A stretch of 64,000 nucleotides of DNA from Mya arenaria (lineage: Eukaryota; Mollusca; Bivalvia; Myida; Myidae). The notes under the pieces are model-generated. The model was not told where the DNA came from, made no database searches, and worked only from the letters and a program-made list of their open reading frames with translations. The position numbers and the translations under genes were made by a program. The DNA lies in NCBI RefSeq assembly GCF_026914265.1, contig NC_069133.1:44985417-45049416 (forward strand). Direction: 5' to 3'. Below, piece after piece: positions 35,371-48,400 of the stretch. Each line of letters opens with the position of its first letter. The stretch's first letter is position 1.

Positions 35371-35475
35371 GGACGACGACGACGATGCTGATGCTGCTGA
35401 TGAAGAAGATGAAGATGATGACGATGACGATAGGAGGCGGTTGACGATGACGGCGACGACTACGACGACGACGGC

Positions 35476-35554
<79 letters not shown>

Positions 35555-35572
35555 CGATGATGATGGTGATGA

Positions 35573-35636
<64 letters not shown>

Positions 35637-35744
35637 TTGATGGTGGTGGTGGTGGTGGTGGTGGTTGTGATGATGATGATGATGATGATGATGGTGATGG
35701 TGATGGTGGTGGTGGTGGTGGTGGTGGTGGTGGTTGTGATGATA

Positions 35745-35799
<55 letters not shown>

Positions 35800-35800
35800 C
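35371..35800. repeat. Compound GAT/GGT/GAC microsatellite, 430 bp
   Basis: Long runs of GATGAT are broken by GGTGGT blocks and, at the left, GACGAC and GCTGAT. Reading frames through it on both strands (poly-Met, poly-Ser and the like) are artefacts. Confidence 0.95.
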
Positions 35801-35864
35801 AAATTAGTTGAGACTTTATTTAACAACGATTATGAATAAAGTTAATTATCTACATACATGCTTT

Positions 35865-36075
35865 GACGGTCACCGTCTCGTTGGCATGAAGATGCGAGTG
35901 TGGTCGTGTGACGTGGGGAAAAACCGGAGTGCCCGGAGGAAAACTCACGGATCCGGCTTGTTGACCATTAACCACTTAAACTCATATGCGACCAGGCCGG
36001 TAATAAATCCCGTCCGGAACGCAATGGTGAGAATCGAGTGCGCTAACCACTACACTAATCGGACAGCCATGTGGG
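35865..36075 (-). mobile_element. tRNA-derived SINE, minus strand
   Basis: The minus strand starts with a tRNA-like head (GTCCGATTAGTGTAGTGGTT with an A box) and continues through CTCCGGGCACTCCGGTTTTT to CACACTCGCATCTTCATGCC. The body matches the family at 47848-48065. Confidence 0.6.
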
Positions 36076-36270
36076 AAAGAAAAAAATAACAGGTTGATAG
36101 TAGTTTTTTTATCATCAAATTTAATATACATTACAAATGGTATATATTTGCATCGCATTCCGAGTAGGCTAAGCTCGACTAAACTTTACGAGTTTTGAAT
36201 GTAGTATGTCGCCAAAAATGTCACCATTTTAAATGATAATTCTTTAATTCTTTTTGTTGCTTATTAAACT

Positions 36271-36752
36271 AGAAATGTGTCCATAGGACACGGATGCCCC
36301 CACTTCGGTTTTTTGTCACAGAAAATAAGCCATAATGATTTTTGAAGTATTTTTGGCAAAAAAGGGCCGTAACTCCTAAATGACTAAAGCGATTTCCATG
36401 ACTATCGAACTTGATCAAGATATTATGGTCACAAACATGTGTTTAAAGTTTGGTGAGGATTGGACAAACAGTTTTCAAGAATTAGATCGGAAACAATCTT
36501 CGGGACGTATTTTTCAAGTCTTTTTTTGCAAATAAAGGGCCGTAACTCCTAAATGACAAAAGCGATTTCCATGGCTAAGGAACTTGATCAAGATATTATG
36601 GTCACAAACATGTGTTTAAAGTTTGGTGAGGATTGGACAAACGGTTTTCAAGAATTAGATCGGAAACAATCTTCGGGACGTACGTACGTACAGACAGACG
36701 TACGTACGGACAAGGGCAACCATATATGCCGCCACTTTGTGGGGGCATAAAT
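36271..36752 (+). mobile_element. Tandem-repeat element with TGCCCCCAC ends
   Basis: The left end has GGATGCCCCCACTTCGG and the right end GCCACTTTGTGGGGGCATAA, an inverted pair. Two units of 173 bp carry GGGCCGTAACTCCTAAATGA, AACATGTGTTTAAAGTTTGG and ATTAGATCGGAAACAATCTT. CGTACGTACGTACAGACAGA and related repeats precede the right end. No credible coding region. Confidence 0.7.
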
Positions 36753-36759
36753 ACTACCT

Positions 36760-38080
36760 CCATCGTTTTTAATTGTTACAAGGGGGTTTGGTGTAATCCA
36801 CGCTGGATAAGTTTGGAATAACGGCATGTTCTGGTAAAAAAAATCTGACCATAGGTAATTAAGACATTTTATCAACTTTACATGGTAATTGAGAATTGGA
36901 TTTTCCTCCCACAAACGTAAGAGTTCATGACATTCCCATTTACTGTTGTCCAAAGTATCTTTCGTTTTAATTAATAAGAATATCTACACCCTTTCGGGAA
37001 CTCCGCATATGATGAACTCCTCTAGAAAAATTGCAATGCCTATGATATTATATGCATTTCAGTACTCCGATTTGCGACAAAAGAGCGATGATATCGTGTG
37101 CAGAAAACAGGTAAAAATCGGACATAAAAATATATCATACATGTATAACAGACACAAAATATATGCAAATACATTTGACCCGTACGTCCTAAGGCCGAAT
37201 AATTTGAGGGTAAACTCGACGCAGGATTTCTTTTTTCTCGTCAAGGGGAGTAACTGCGAATGTGCCTATAATTAGTTAACTATAACCTTTTATACTTTTG
37301 GTTTCGAATCAAGCGTCTATCATTACCAAGCGTTTTAAGAAGAAAAACGTGAGAAAATGAATATATATATTCCATCATAGCTGAATGTATCCTTAATTAG
37401 TTGTTGACAGTGATTTCGGTCCATTTTGTTTGTCAGCAATATGTTTCAGGTTTCAACTTCTACTAATAAATACTGTGTGATATTTTTCATTATAACAATT
37501 CAGCGTGTTCACTCTTAAGGGGTTGTAAGGGTAGTCATTCTAAAATGACAAGGGCATATGCATTAATGGAAGAACATCAATAGGTTATGAACAGATGAAT
37601 CATTCAATAGCATCCGGGACAATTACAATCCAACTCCCAGATAGCATTGACCTATAGTTTTCTTAAGTGTTGTAACTTTGTAATGAAATGCACAATGACA
37701 ATTCAACCTACAATGTTGTACATGTATTAAGAGTCCATCAGAATAGTTTGCTTTTTGAAAATTCAATGGAAAAAAATGAATTTTTCAAGTTTGCTTATAT
37801 ATAATGCACCATGACCTTAAACACAAAAAGCATGTCTTATTGTTCACCACATTAAAGCTGCTCTCTCACAGATTGAACGTTTTCACACCTTTTCAATTTT
37901 TAATCTTGGAACAAGCCAATTTTTGCGAAAAATGCATGGAAACCAGTGATAAGAAATTGAATATTGTGAATTTTCCAGGAAATGATAGGAATTGTGTTGA
38001 TTTGAAGTTTTATTAAGTTTCAACAGCCACATATGTTTTTGTTATATTTCTATAAAGGCAGAAGGGTACACAAATTGATA
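36760..38080. other. Intergenic DNA with one MITE arm
   Basis: AT-rich. At 37850-38010 a segment beginning TTAAAGCTGCTCTCTCACAG continues like the left half of the 48876 MITE. Nothing else recognised. Confidence 0.4.
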
Positions 38081-38081
38081 C

Positions 38082-39313
38082 TACCGTATTATACTAGGAC
38101 GCTAGAATAGATAGGAGACAGGCTAAAAATTGGGTGAAAAACAGGTAAAAACCTTTAATACATAAGATAGGACGCAGTGGAAAAAATGTCAAAATCAGAG
38201 CCGAAAATTTTAGGTTTGTTAAGTATTTATAACATATATATTAAAGTAATAACAATAAAAAAAAAGTTGTTTATAAGGCATATTTCGATAACTGTGTTGT
38301 GTATTTCAATAATTGTCATCATATTTCGGTAATTTAGCGTATTTCAGTAAGTCCAGTATCCGCTATATTTGTTTTGACGATTTATTTTTTGGGATTGTGA
38401 AAATGGCAAAGGTCAATACAAACCATGTGATATTAAATTTCATAGCAAACTGATATGTACTTCGTTGTTTATTTCAAGTAAATTTATACATTAGATACGC
38501 AAGAAAAGTAACAGTAGCACAGGTTATAATGCAGTTTTAGTCTGTCAACCTGTTGACCCTTTTCTTCAATCCACCTTTGTCGTCTTCTGACGGTGTATCG
38601 TAAACAACAATGATATAAGTCTTATAGTATGCGTGAATGTTCTCAAAATGTCAACACCCTCAGATAAGTATTAAAACACGTGGTAAAGTGCAGACAAACA
38701 ACCATACGGTATTGCCATCGCAATAGTTCGTTCTATTGATGTTTTTTAATGACAGACAGAGGTGTTTTTCACACCTTCGCACATTTGAAAAGATTTGATA
38801 GTGACAATAATGCTACTTTGCGGTATGCACATTCCTTTATTATTATTTTAAAACAGTAACATACAACAAAACGTTTTGTAAAATATCGAAAAGTTAAATT
38901 CATGAACAACGTTTAATTGATATTTACCTCATATCCCGATTTTCCGTTGCCGTTATAACTCAATCCAGTTAAAGCGCTGACTAACATAGAGCTTTTGTGA
39001 GTAGTGTCCCTTTTATAAAAAAAGTAAACACTCATTTTTGTTTTCAATTTATTTCTCAATAAATCATTTTAAAGGTAACATTCAATATATTTCTGCGTGT
39101 GTTAACTTACGTGATTTTACCTACGTCAGTTGTTTTCTTCGGTGGACACATTATCGGTACTTACCATTATCGCGTTCGTCCCGGGTCTGACATTTTCGGT
39201 CTGAAATGGACTTGTGAAAAACTGATTCTAATAGCATAGAAAAGACGCAGGCAATTTTTAGACGATAATCTGGGGGGAAAAAGTGCGTCCTATGCATGAT
39301 ATATTACGGTAAT
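38082..39313. mobile_element. 1.2-kb element with TACCGTA ends, upstream of SUPV3L1
   Basis: The left end is CTACCGTATTATACTAGGAC and the right end, reverse complemented, starts TACCGTAATATATCATGCAT and then AGGACGC. Both ends thus share TACCGTA, a TATA-rich stretch and AGGACGC. The 1.2-kb interior has no recognisable domain. It ends about 140 bp before the SUPV3L1 start codon. Confidence 0.5.
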
Positions 39314-39453
39314 GAGAGAATATGGGCGCTACCAAAATGGGCAGGGTGAAGCACCCTTCCATTTATAACTCTTTAGCAGAATTGTCTTTATTCATCAGTG
39401 TTACCTTCAAGAACATTTACCTTGACATGATACCAGTATGATATCAAAGAAAG

Positions 39454-42400
39454 ATGTTTTTGAGAAAATTTCTAACTTTACAAAGACCACACAACTATAG
39501 GCCGGCTCTCACAGGAGCTGTGGACTCCAGCTTGTGCTTGTTCTGTCACAGTCGACATATTGCAAGCCGAGCAAAGACCAAACAAGTGAGCAAGCATTCC
39601 CGCCAGGTTAAAGGCCAGAAGAGCACTCCGGCCATCGTGACTCCACCGACAGTCGTGGAGCTGTTTCAGCCGGCAGAAGTGGTACCAAACATAGACACCA
39701 AGGAAAATGATCTGGGAAAAGAACTTGCTGGCAACTTGTCAAAGGGTAATTGGTGTATTAATGAGATTCTCTGAGCTTTGAATGAATCATATGGCAGTCA
39801 GATTTGATGGTCTAAAACAAAAAATAGGTAATATCTGCATTGCAGTTAAAGTGATAGTCACAGTGTGTTTCACTATTTAGTTTATTGTTTGTAAACACGC
39901 ATGGTAATCGTGTGTGATATTATAGGCATTTTCATTGGATGACGGAAATATCCGAGGCTGTCGTTCTTTTCCGTCAACTTAGACAGTTGGCGGCTTAATG
40001 CATGTACTTTATGTAGTAAAAAACGTATGGGGGGAATTTGGAGTGGCCCGATAAGGCAGGTGACCCGTTAAAGTAGGTGACCGTCTAACCAGGTTTAACT
40101 GTATGTTAATACAAGTCATGAAAAGAACTATTTCCATTTTCACTGTTATGCTCCCCTAAGGCAGAGCATAAAGTGGCCACATTGTTCGTCCTTTACAAAC
40201 TTATCCATAGAATAACGAAAAACTACCGATGGGATTTCCATGAAACTTGAAACAGGGTAATATTCACAATAAAAAGTGTTGTAGAACCATAATGCTACCT
40301 TAAGTCATTGCTGAATTATCCCTCCCTTTCTCTTTAACAGTTAAAAAATGCATTTATAAAGGTGCTTGATAAGGACCCATAACTCAAAAAGTGTTAAAGG
40401 GATTGAAATAAATCTTTGAATATAGAACAATAGAGTGATAGCTATGAGAGAAAGTACAGTGCCTTAGAGCTCCAATACCTACTGCCATTTACTGAATTAC
40501 ATCCCATTTACTACTTTTTTATACTAAGTTTTTGTCAAGTGAAGTGTACAGTAGTCATGGTATTTTTAGAATTATTTTTATTTCTAGTTTTTGTCTTGAG
40601 CATAACTCCAAAAATCTTTGAGGTATTGACTTTAATCTTCACATACATAAATCTTTTGGTCTTTTACTAATATGACATATTTCCTGTATAACATCCTTGT
40701 AACATCATTTTATATATTACATTTGCCATATAAAGTCTAAAAATGTAAAACAACATCTTTGGTAGAATTTTGAAAAAGGTCTTTAGGCCATATCATCAAT
40801 AAGTGATCTAATTAGTAAATATTGGTAAGATTGGTCTAGTGGTATAGGTGTCCGTATCTCATCCAAGAGGTCATGTGTTCAATCCCCACCAGGTGTATAT
40901 TCTCATGGCTCTCATAAAGGACACAGTACTGATTTCCGTGCGGGAAACAAAACTTAAGAATTTAAGAATGATTCTAAAAGCTATCAGTTTACGTCACAAT
41001 CAAGCTTAAATAAATTAAGATAAGATAAGATAAATTTTATTTTAAGTCGGTAAGTCAGAATTAACAATATAACATAAGTGACAAGCGCTTTTGAACCGAC
41101 TATAACAGTAGTATACATGTTGAAACACAATTACTGATTAGTATATACCAATCAGTATATGGAGTATAGTGCTGTTATCTCAATTTCTTTCCAGGAAATA
41201 TTGTCAAAATCCTGGTCGAGTTCAGAAACAACAAAGCTGTTGTGAGCCAAGCAGAGAGTCATAAGATCAGTGGTAACTTATTATTTCTACCTGTACAATG
41301 TATCGTTCAAACCATAAAGACCCTTAATAAGTATGGTATTCGATATTATTCCCTGTAATGGCTTAAGTATGGTTTTAAATCAACTAGAATTGTAAAGATC
41401 TGGTATTAATTACCGGAACATGTTGCAGATAAATGAAATCTAACAGATGTGTCTGTGTTCATAAAGATGAAAGAACTTCATTATGAAAGGCTTGAGTTAT
41501 TATTCTGTCGTCATAATTATTACAAGCCTGCACTGAAGCCTTAAGTTCTGAATTTTACATGACAGGGCTTGTTGACATTTTTGATGCCATTTACTAGGGT
41601 AAGTATTTGAGCTTGTTCATTAAAAGGTCTAATTTTTGATTCCTTATCATGATTATTTCTGTCACAAAGACTCTTTCTAGAAAATCTTTAAATATGTTTG
41701 CAGGCCATGTTCTGGAGCAGAGTATGCAGGGATTTGTGCAATACTGCCTCAAGTCCAACCCTCTGCCTCCCGCTCTTCATGTTGTGCTTAAAGACATTGA
41801 AAACAACTCAGGTCTGAAATGTGTGTAATAAGTTAAGGTTAGACTTTTCTGTGGATTCGCAGATTTCAGTTGTTTCTTTGTTGCCTAGGCCTATAGAAAT
41901 GCTTCTTATCAACTAAGACAGTTACGTGTAAATGCAGTCCTAGGCTTTTGCTTCTAACACAGGAGTTTAAAGAGGACCTTGACATAAAATAAATCTTACC
42001 TCGACTACATGCTGCCATTATAAAACAATTAAAATTTAGCCTTTAACTCATTTTCAATTTGTGGTTTGACAAGCATTCAACTACCCTGACTTGTTACAGT
42101 ACCAACTATCCGAATAATTGAATTTATTTCAATCTTTTGAGCAAGCTTTAAGCTTGAGTAAGGAATTTCAGTAATGACAGTTGGATGTAACGAGTGTTTT
42201 ATTCCATATTGTCAAGGTAGCCATGCAATAAGTAACATGTATATTGAAATATTTTTCTCCCACCTCAGATAAATAGATCCATTAAGAAATTCTTATTTTG
42301 CCCACGGGCGGAGATAAAATGCCTGTATGGAACTTCTTTTAATGGTCACCACATTGTAATTACCTCCCTTGTTAAAGACTGTCGTCTGTAGCGTCTGTTT

Positions 42401-45400
42401 GAAGCCTTGTCGATGGAAACCTTGCCTTGTGGCAATATTTAAAATGCTAGTCAATTATTTCTCCCTTCAAATGTCACCAGAAAACAGTTTTCACGCACCT
42501 TTCAAGAAATAATGCTTCACTCTTCTTAGAACTATTTAAATACCGATCAGACAATATTCATACTCTGAATCACTGCGCAAATATCCATGACAACCACGAA
42601 TTATCGCATATCCATACGCAATTATTTTCACTAAGCACAAAAGAGTTCCAGCAAATAAATACATTTTTACTTAATTTTGTTTAACTGAGGTGGGAGAAAA
42701 AGCATCTAACATAGCCGCTCGTGTAAGATAGGTTCATCCTGACTCTTGCGCAGGGTGTTTTGTGGAAACTCGGTAAACCTCGTTTCCGCAAAACACTCTA
42801 CGCTCAAGTCAGAATGAACCTATCTTACACTCTCGGCCATGGAAGATACTTATAATCCGAACCCTATTTATTGCATGGTAGTATATTAGGCTATTATTTG
42901 TTTACTTGTTTTAACTGTTCAGATTTATATGACAGGTAATGCATAGACCCCCCCCCCCCCCCCCCCAAAAAAAAAGAAAGAAAAAAAAAGGATACTTTTC
43001 AATGTTGTACAAGCATGAATATCGTGGCAGGTCATGTGACAGACTTGCTGCCTTTCTTCCTGGATCACGCACGCCAAATGTTCCCGCACATCGAGTGTAT
43101 AGACGAACTGGCCTTGATCAGCGACCTTACTGACCCTACCAACTGGTAAACTATTCGTAATGTATCTCTACTCAAATTAGAATGGTTGTATTAACACATT
43201 TCTTTATCTCTACTCGAAAAATAATGAAGATATTGACATTTTATTATTACTTCATTTACTCAGGTAAAATCAAACTAGAATCTCACTATTGAAAATTTTA
43301 CTTTCTACTATTTGTACCATTAGGTTTCCGATGGCCCGCAGTATGGAGAGGAAGATCATATACCATGCTGGCCCGACCAACAGTGGGAAGACGTACCATG
43401 CCCTGAAGGCATTCATGGAGGCAGAGACGGGCGTGTACTGTGGGCCGCTCAGGCTTCTTGCCATGGAGGTGTACGACAAGGCTAACAATCAGGTCTGTAT
43501 ATGTTCTTTTGAATCCATAAGTGACTTATCCGTTGTGAAAAATAAGAATTGATCATGGTTATTAAAGAAAATTTATGTCACTCTAATTCAACATGGGACC
43601 TGTCTATCATATCATATGGAAAAAAGAAGCCTTTTTGTAGGCATGTGCGTCCTGATACAGATATATATATCTTGTATGGTCACGTGTTGAAAATGATTGG
43701 ACGTATAAATTAAGATAAAAATCAGGTAAAAAAAATTGTGTTAAATTAAGCACATTCTTTTATTGCCAGGGAGTACCATGTGACCTGGTTACCGGGGAGA
43801 CAAGGAAGTTTGCCCAAGAGGATGAGACGCCTGCCAACCACATCTCCTGTACGGTGGAGATGTTGAAAACTGACATAGAGTGTAAGGCATTAAGCAGAAT
43901 AATAATAATATATCTAGAAACTATAATACAAAACATAATACATTTCTACTCAAAAACAAGACATAATAGAATACATAATAATTAATTTAAACCATCATAA
44001 TTCTTTTCATTCAGCCCTTTTTCTGTATGTCTGACCCTCTTCCAATGCCAAAAATGTATAATTTTTCTAAATTTCAAGAAAAAAAGCCCAAATGAGATTA
44101 AATTGCTGTAAAAAAAGCCTGGCTTCTCACCTAAACCTGTGCCCCTTATTGCAGGCAAGGAGTGTGAAATAATTCATTAAGAACAATGTTCATTTACAAA
44201 TTTAACTGCATTTATCAGCACTTTTTGGTAACATTCATGGTGAAATACACTAATGATTTTGTTGATGATTTTTTTATCCAATATCACCATTTAATTATTA
44301 ATGTCTCAAAAACTCTTTTACCAAATTTAACCAAACATACTTTCCCAATTTGGTTCTCTTTCCCAAAATGGACAGAAAAAGCCCTGATTTTTTTATTTAA
44401 TTGCAACGTTCTCTGAATTATCTTTATAGCACTGACAATTTTTGTCTCCAGTTCAAAAAGAGAGGTTCAGTCTTTATTCACCTGTGTCTATTGGTCAAAG
44501 AAGAATATCAAGTTTTTTTTATAGCGTTGGTGTCATTGGTGGTAGCAGCGTTCAGAAACTTGATCCTTAGCCATGATTAAAAACATTCAAGATATTCAAA
44601 TAAAACTTGATATACATCTAGCCAGAGACACACATCTAAATCAAGGCCCATAACTCATATAATCATTGTCCAGTTAAGCACCTTGTTTGATGGAATAAAA
44701 CAACAGACGAGCAATGGTGTTCACCCCTGGACACACTTATTTTGCTTCTGGAAAGACAATGGTTGTGTTGGGAAGCCATTCCACTTTGACTATCGATAAT
44801 CATTTCCAATCAAGTAACAAATTATTGATAGTATAATTGGTATTTGACAATACCTTAAATGTAGTTTTATTCTTGTTCAATAACTGGTTATCCTTAACTA
44901 TGCTTATGTTATGTGTATGTTTGAATTTATTTACTGTTGTTGTTGCTTTCAACCATACTGTTAACAATAACAACTACGGTAAACACTTTCAAATTAATGA
45001 ATGAACTCAAAGGAGAAATATAGTGGAAACTAACCGAATGCAAATAACAAGAGGAAAGAAGAAAAGCATTTCACCTGTTGAATTGTCAATTATGACCAAA
45101 TACAATTGACTGTCACTGACTTTGGGCCCAACCAATCAATTTTCGATTATAATCGATTATCAGAACATCACTAGATAATGGTACTGGAAGAGAAATCAAA
45201 ATGACCTGTACTTAATACATGTACATGTACATGCACTAAATATCTAAATCAACCCCTGTGTTAAATTTTCCTTCAGATGATGTTGCTGTGATAGATGAGA
45301 TACAGCTGATCGGTGACCAACAACGAGGGAGCTCATGGACTCGGGCCCTGCTTGGGATCGCTGCACGGGAAATCCATGTGTGTGGGGAAGAGACCGCCAT

Positions 45401-48400
45401 TGACCTGGTAGAGAAACTCACATACATGACTGGCAGAGACTCTTTTGAGGTACGAATTACATGAACATGTGTTATGTCATGTACAGGGATGGAAACTAAC
45501 TTTGCAACCATGGTTGCCTGTCTGGACAACCAACTCTTGGGGTTGTTCTTTCAATGGAATGGTTGTGGGGCCCTTGTCATAGGGGAAAATAGTATCGTTT
45601 GGGCAAAATGGGGAAAAATGCAGTCTATAACCTGATTCACATAACGTTCTTGTTTTGAAACATTCTATTCAACAAACCTATTGACATTTTCATAAATGGC
45701 ACTTCTTTGCTGCATTTGCTTAATGTTTAGGGGTCAAGGCTCCTCCTCCCCCAAAACGAAAGAAAAATCCTTTTTTTAGTGGGACCTGTAAAAACTATCA
45801 CTTTTACCCTTGAATCAGGAATGAAAATTCCAGGAATTAAATGTAATAATTGGGGAATTGGCATGATTAAAAAATACCTGGAGGGAACGGTCTGAGTACA
45901 TGAATCTGAGCCATAGAATGTCTTGAAAAAAGTCCTGTAAAATTATCATATTACAGGTTAGAAGATATGAGCGATTGACAAAGTTGGAGTATCTGGATGA
46001 AGCTTTAGGTAAAGTCCATCATATTTGTAGGATTGATAATATTCATAATCTGTTATACCATTTGAAGGAAATCTAAACAATGCTGAACAGAACAGTCTAT
46101 ATAGCAATCATCAAGTTGTAAAGTCAGCATGAAGTATGTACCGTTAAGCATTGCAGCTGATGCTTTAATATCATTGGTCAAAATTAGCACAAGCCCAGCA
46201 CTGGTAAATTGCCGACAGGGCTTGTGCATATTTTATATGTAAGGGTTTGTTAAAAAGATTTTGTTGCCAATCTTTAATATTTATTTATTGAGGCTTTTTC
46301 ATCAAAATGTCTAATTTTGAAAACTGTAGTTGGTAAATAATGCATTTCATATTGCTTGAACAAATATTTGAATGTAAAAAAGTGACGTTTATTTTTTCTC
46401 ATATTATAGCATTTACAACAACAGCTATTATCTGCTTCATTTACATATAATATATTTATATGTAAATTTAAAAAGGTCACATAGTGAGCCTTAATTTGCT
46501 TCCTTGTATGCAGTGAGCCTGGACAATCTCCGAGATGGTGACTGTATTGTGTGTTTCCGCACATTGGACATTTTTAACCTGCTGAATAAACTACGAGAGC
46601 GTAAAATCAAGGCTGCAGTCATCTACGGCAATCTCCCTCCAGGTAAGTGGTTGGCTAAGTCAAATCTATATTTATTTTGCAAACCTTTAACTGATATTTG
46701 TTATAGACATATATTTTTAAATATAAACAAAAGCTATTCATTCATTTAGTGACCAGAACCAGGGATGACATTGAGTACTCCTGTACTCAAGTTCTTGATG
46801 AAATGTTATAATTTCTCAATTTGATCTGGGGCAAATTAAAACAATTCAGTAGTAACTACTCAGTGTTTATTGCCTTTTTTATACGCCCGTTCATGGAACG
46901 AAACATATTGTAGTTTCACGTGCAGTGCTTGATATTTGTAGGCTAGATGAATGAAAATTACATAACAGGCAACTCAGAATATGCATTAGAAAGATGAATA
47001 TATGAAATCACATTGTAGCATTTGTGTAATGGTTATTCATTTGGTAGCGTTGGGGTAGGCAGCTTTGTGCAAAACTAAAACCTTGGTCATAAATAAAAAA
47101 AACTTTATTTAAATAAACCTTCAATGGTACACATTTTGCCAGAGACAATATACACATATGTATAGCAATGCCCATAACACAGGCTGTATACCCGGTAATA
47201 ATAATATTTTTATTTAGACAAGGTATGTACACATCATGACATAATTACAGGTTTAACCATAACAACATCATATTTACAATGTGGCCTTCTATGAAGAAAG
47301 AAACAAAACAAAATGCAATTAGTAAATCATAAAACATCTGCATCACATTCTGAACTAAATAATTGATGTTTTGAATATAATTATTCTATACAATGATGAT
47401 TAATTAACATAACAATTTAAGTCATTTTAATATACATCATGTTTTACAAACTTTTTTCCTTTGAATGACTAAACAAGGGTAGATGTGCATTGGCAGCGCT
47501 CTTGTTGATCTCCAATGATTGATAGTAAAATGTTGTCTGATTCACAACACTCATGTTGACCCCTCCCTTTCCCACAGGTACCAAGATCAAGCAAGCTGCC
47601 CTGTTTAACGACACAGACAATGACTATAACATTCTACTTGCCACAGATGCAGTTGGAATGGGCCTTAATCTGTAAGTAACGTTAATATTTCACTTGAAAA
47701 CACTTCCTAGCTGTTTTAATACATCAAGTCTAGTTTATGGGCAGGATGTTGGTCTGCATTTAATCTAAGTCAATTTTGAAATTGGGTCATGTGCAGTCAA
47801 AAAATACGGTAGGTCACTAAGGCAAATCAAAGAAGAACCCTTGGTTGTCCGGTTAGCGCAGCAATAAGCGCACTGGCTTCTCACCAAGGTGACTCGGCCA
47901 ATCCCGGCCTTGGTGCATGTGAGTTTGGTTAGTGGTCACCAAGATGGACATGTGGAATTTCTCCGGGTACTCCGGTTTCCCCCAACTTTAGACCACACTC
48001 TCGCACAACATCGTGCCAATGAGAGTGACTAGTATAAGTTAGCATAACTTTCTTTACAATCATTGTAAAATATATAATGTTTTAACTGAAAGAACCCTGT
48101 TATCACTCTAGAAGTCACAATTTTGGCCTAAGATTGTTGAAACTTGGTCAGAATTCTTGTCTTAATGAAATCTTGTTCACTCTTTTTAAACTGGGTCATT
48201 GTGTGGTCAAACGGTTTAGGTCACTAGTTCAAATCAAAGAAAAAACCTTGATAAAATAGAGGGCAGGACTGGCGCCCAAATTCAAACTATGACAGAGTAT
48301 TTTTTCTTCTTAGACAGTTTTGGAAGTTTGATAATTGTTCATGTGCTTTCAAAAACTAGGTTATGAGGTCAAATATATTAATTATAATCCTTTTTAACAT

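Noticed and set aside
35362-35826. Frame of 154 codons rich in Ser, Pro and Ile
   Set aside because: It is only the translation of the GAT/GGT microsatellite; the opposite strand gives an equally open poly-Met/Val frame.
40149-40600. Possible further repeat starting TTATGCTCCCCTAAGG
   Set aside because: It resembles repeats I associate with bivalves, and its first 27 bases form a small hairpin, but there is no second copy in the window to define it.
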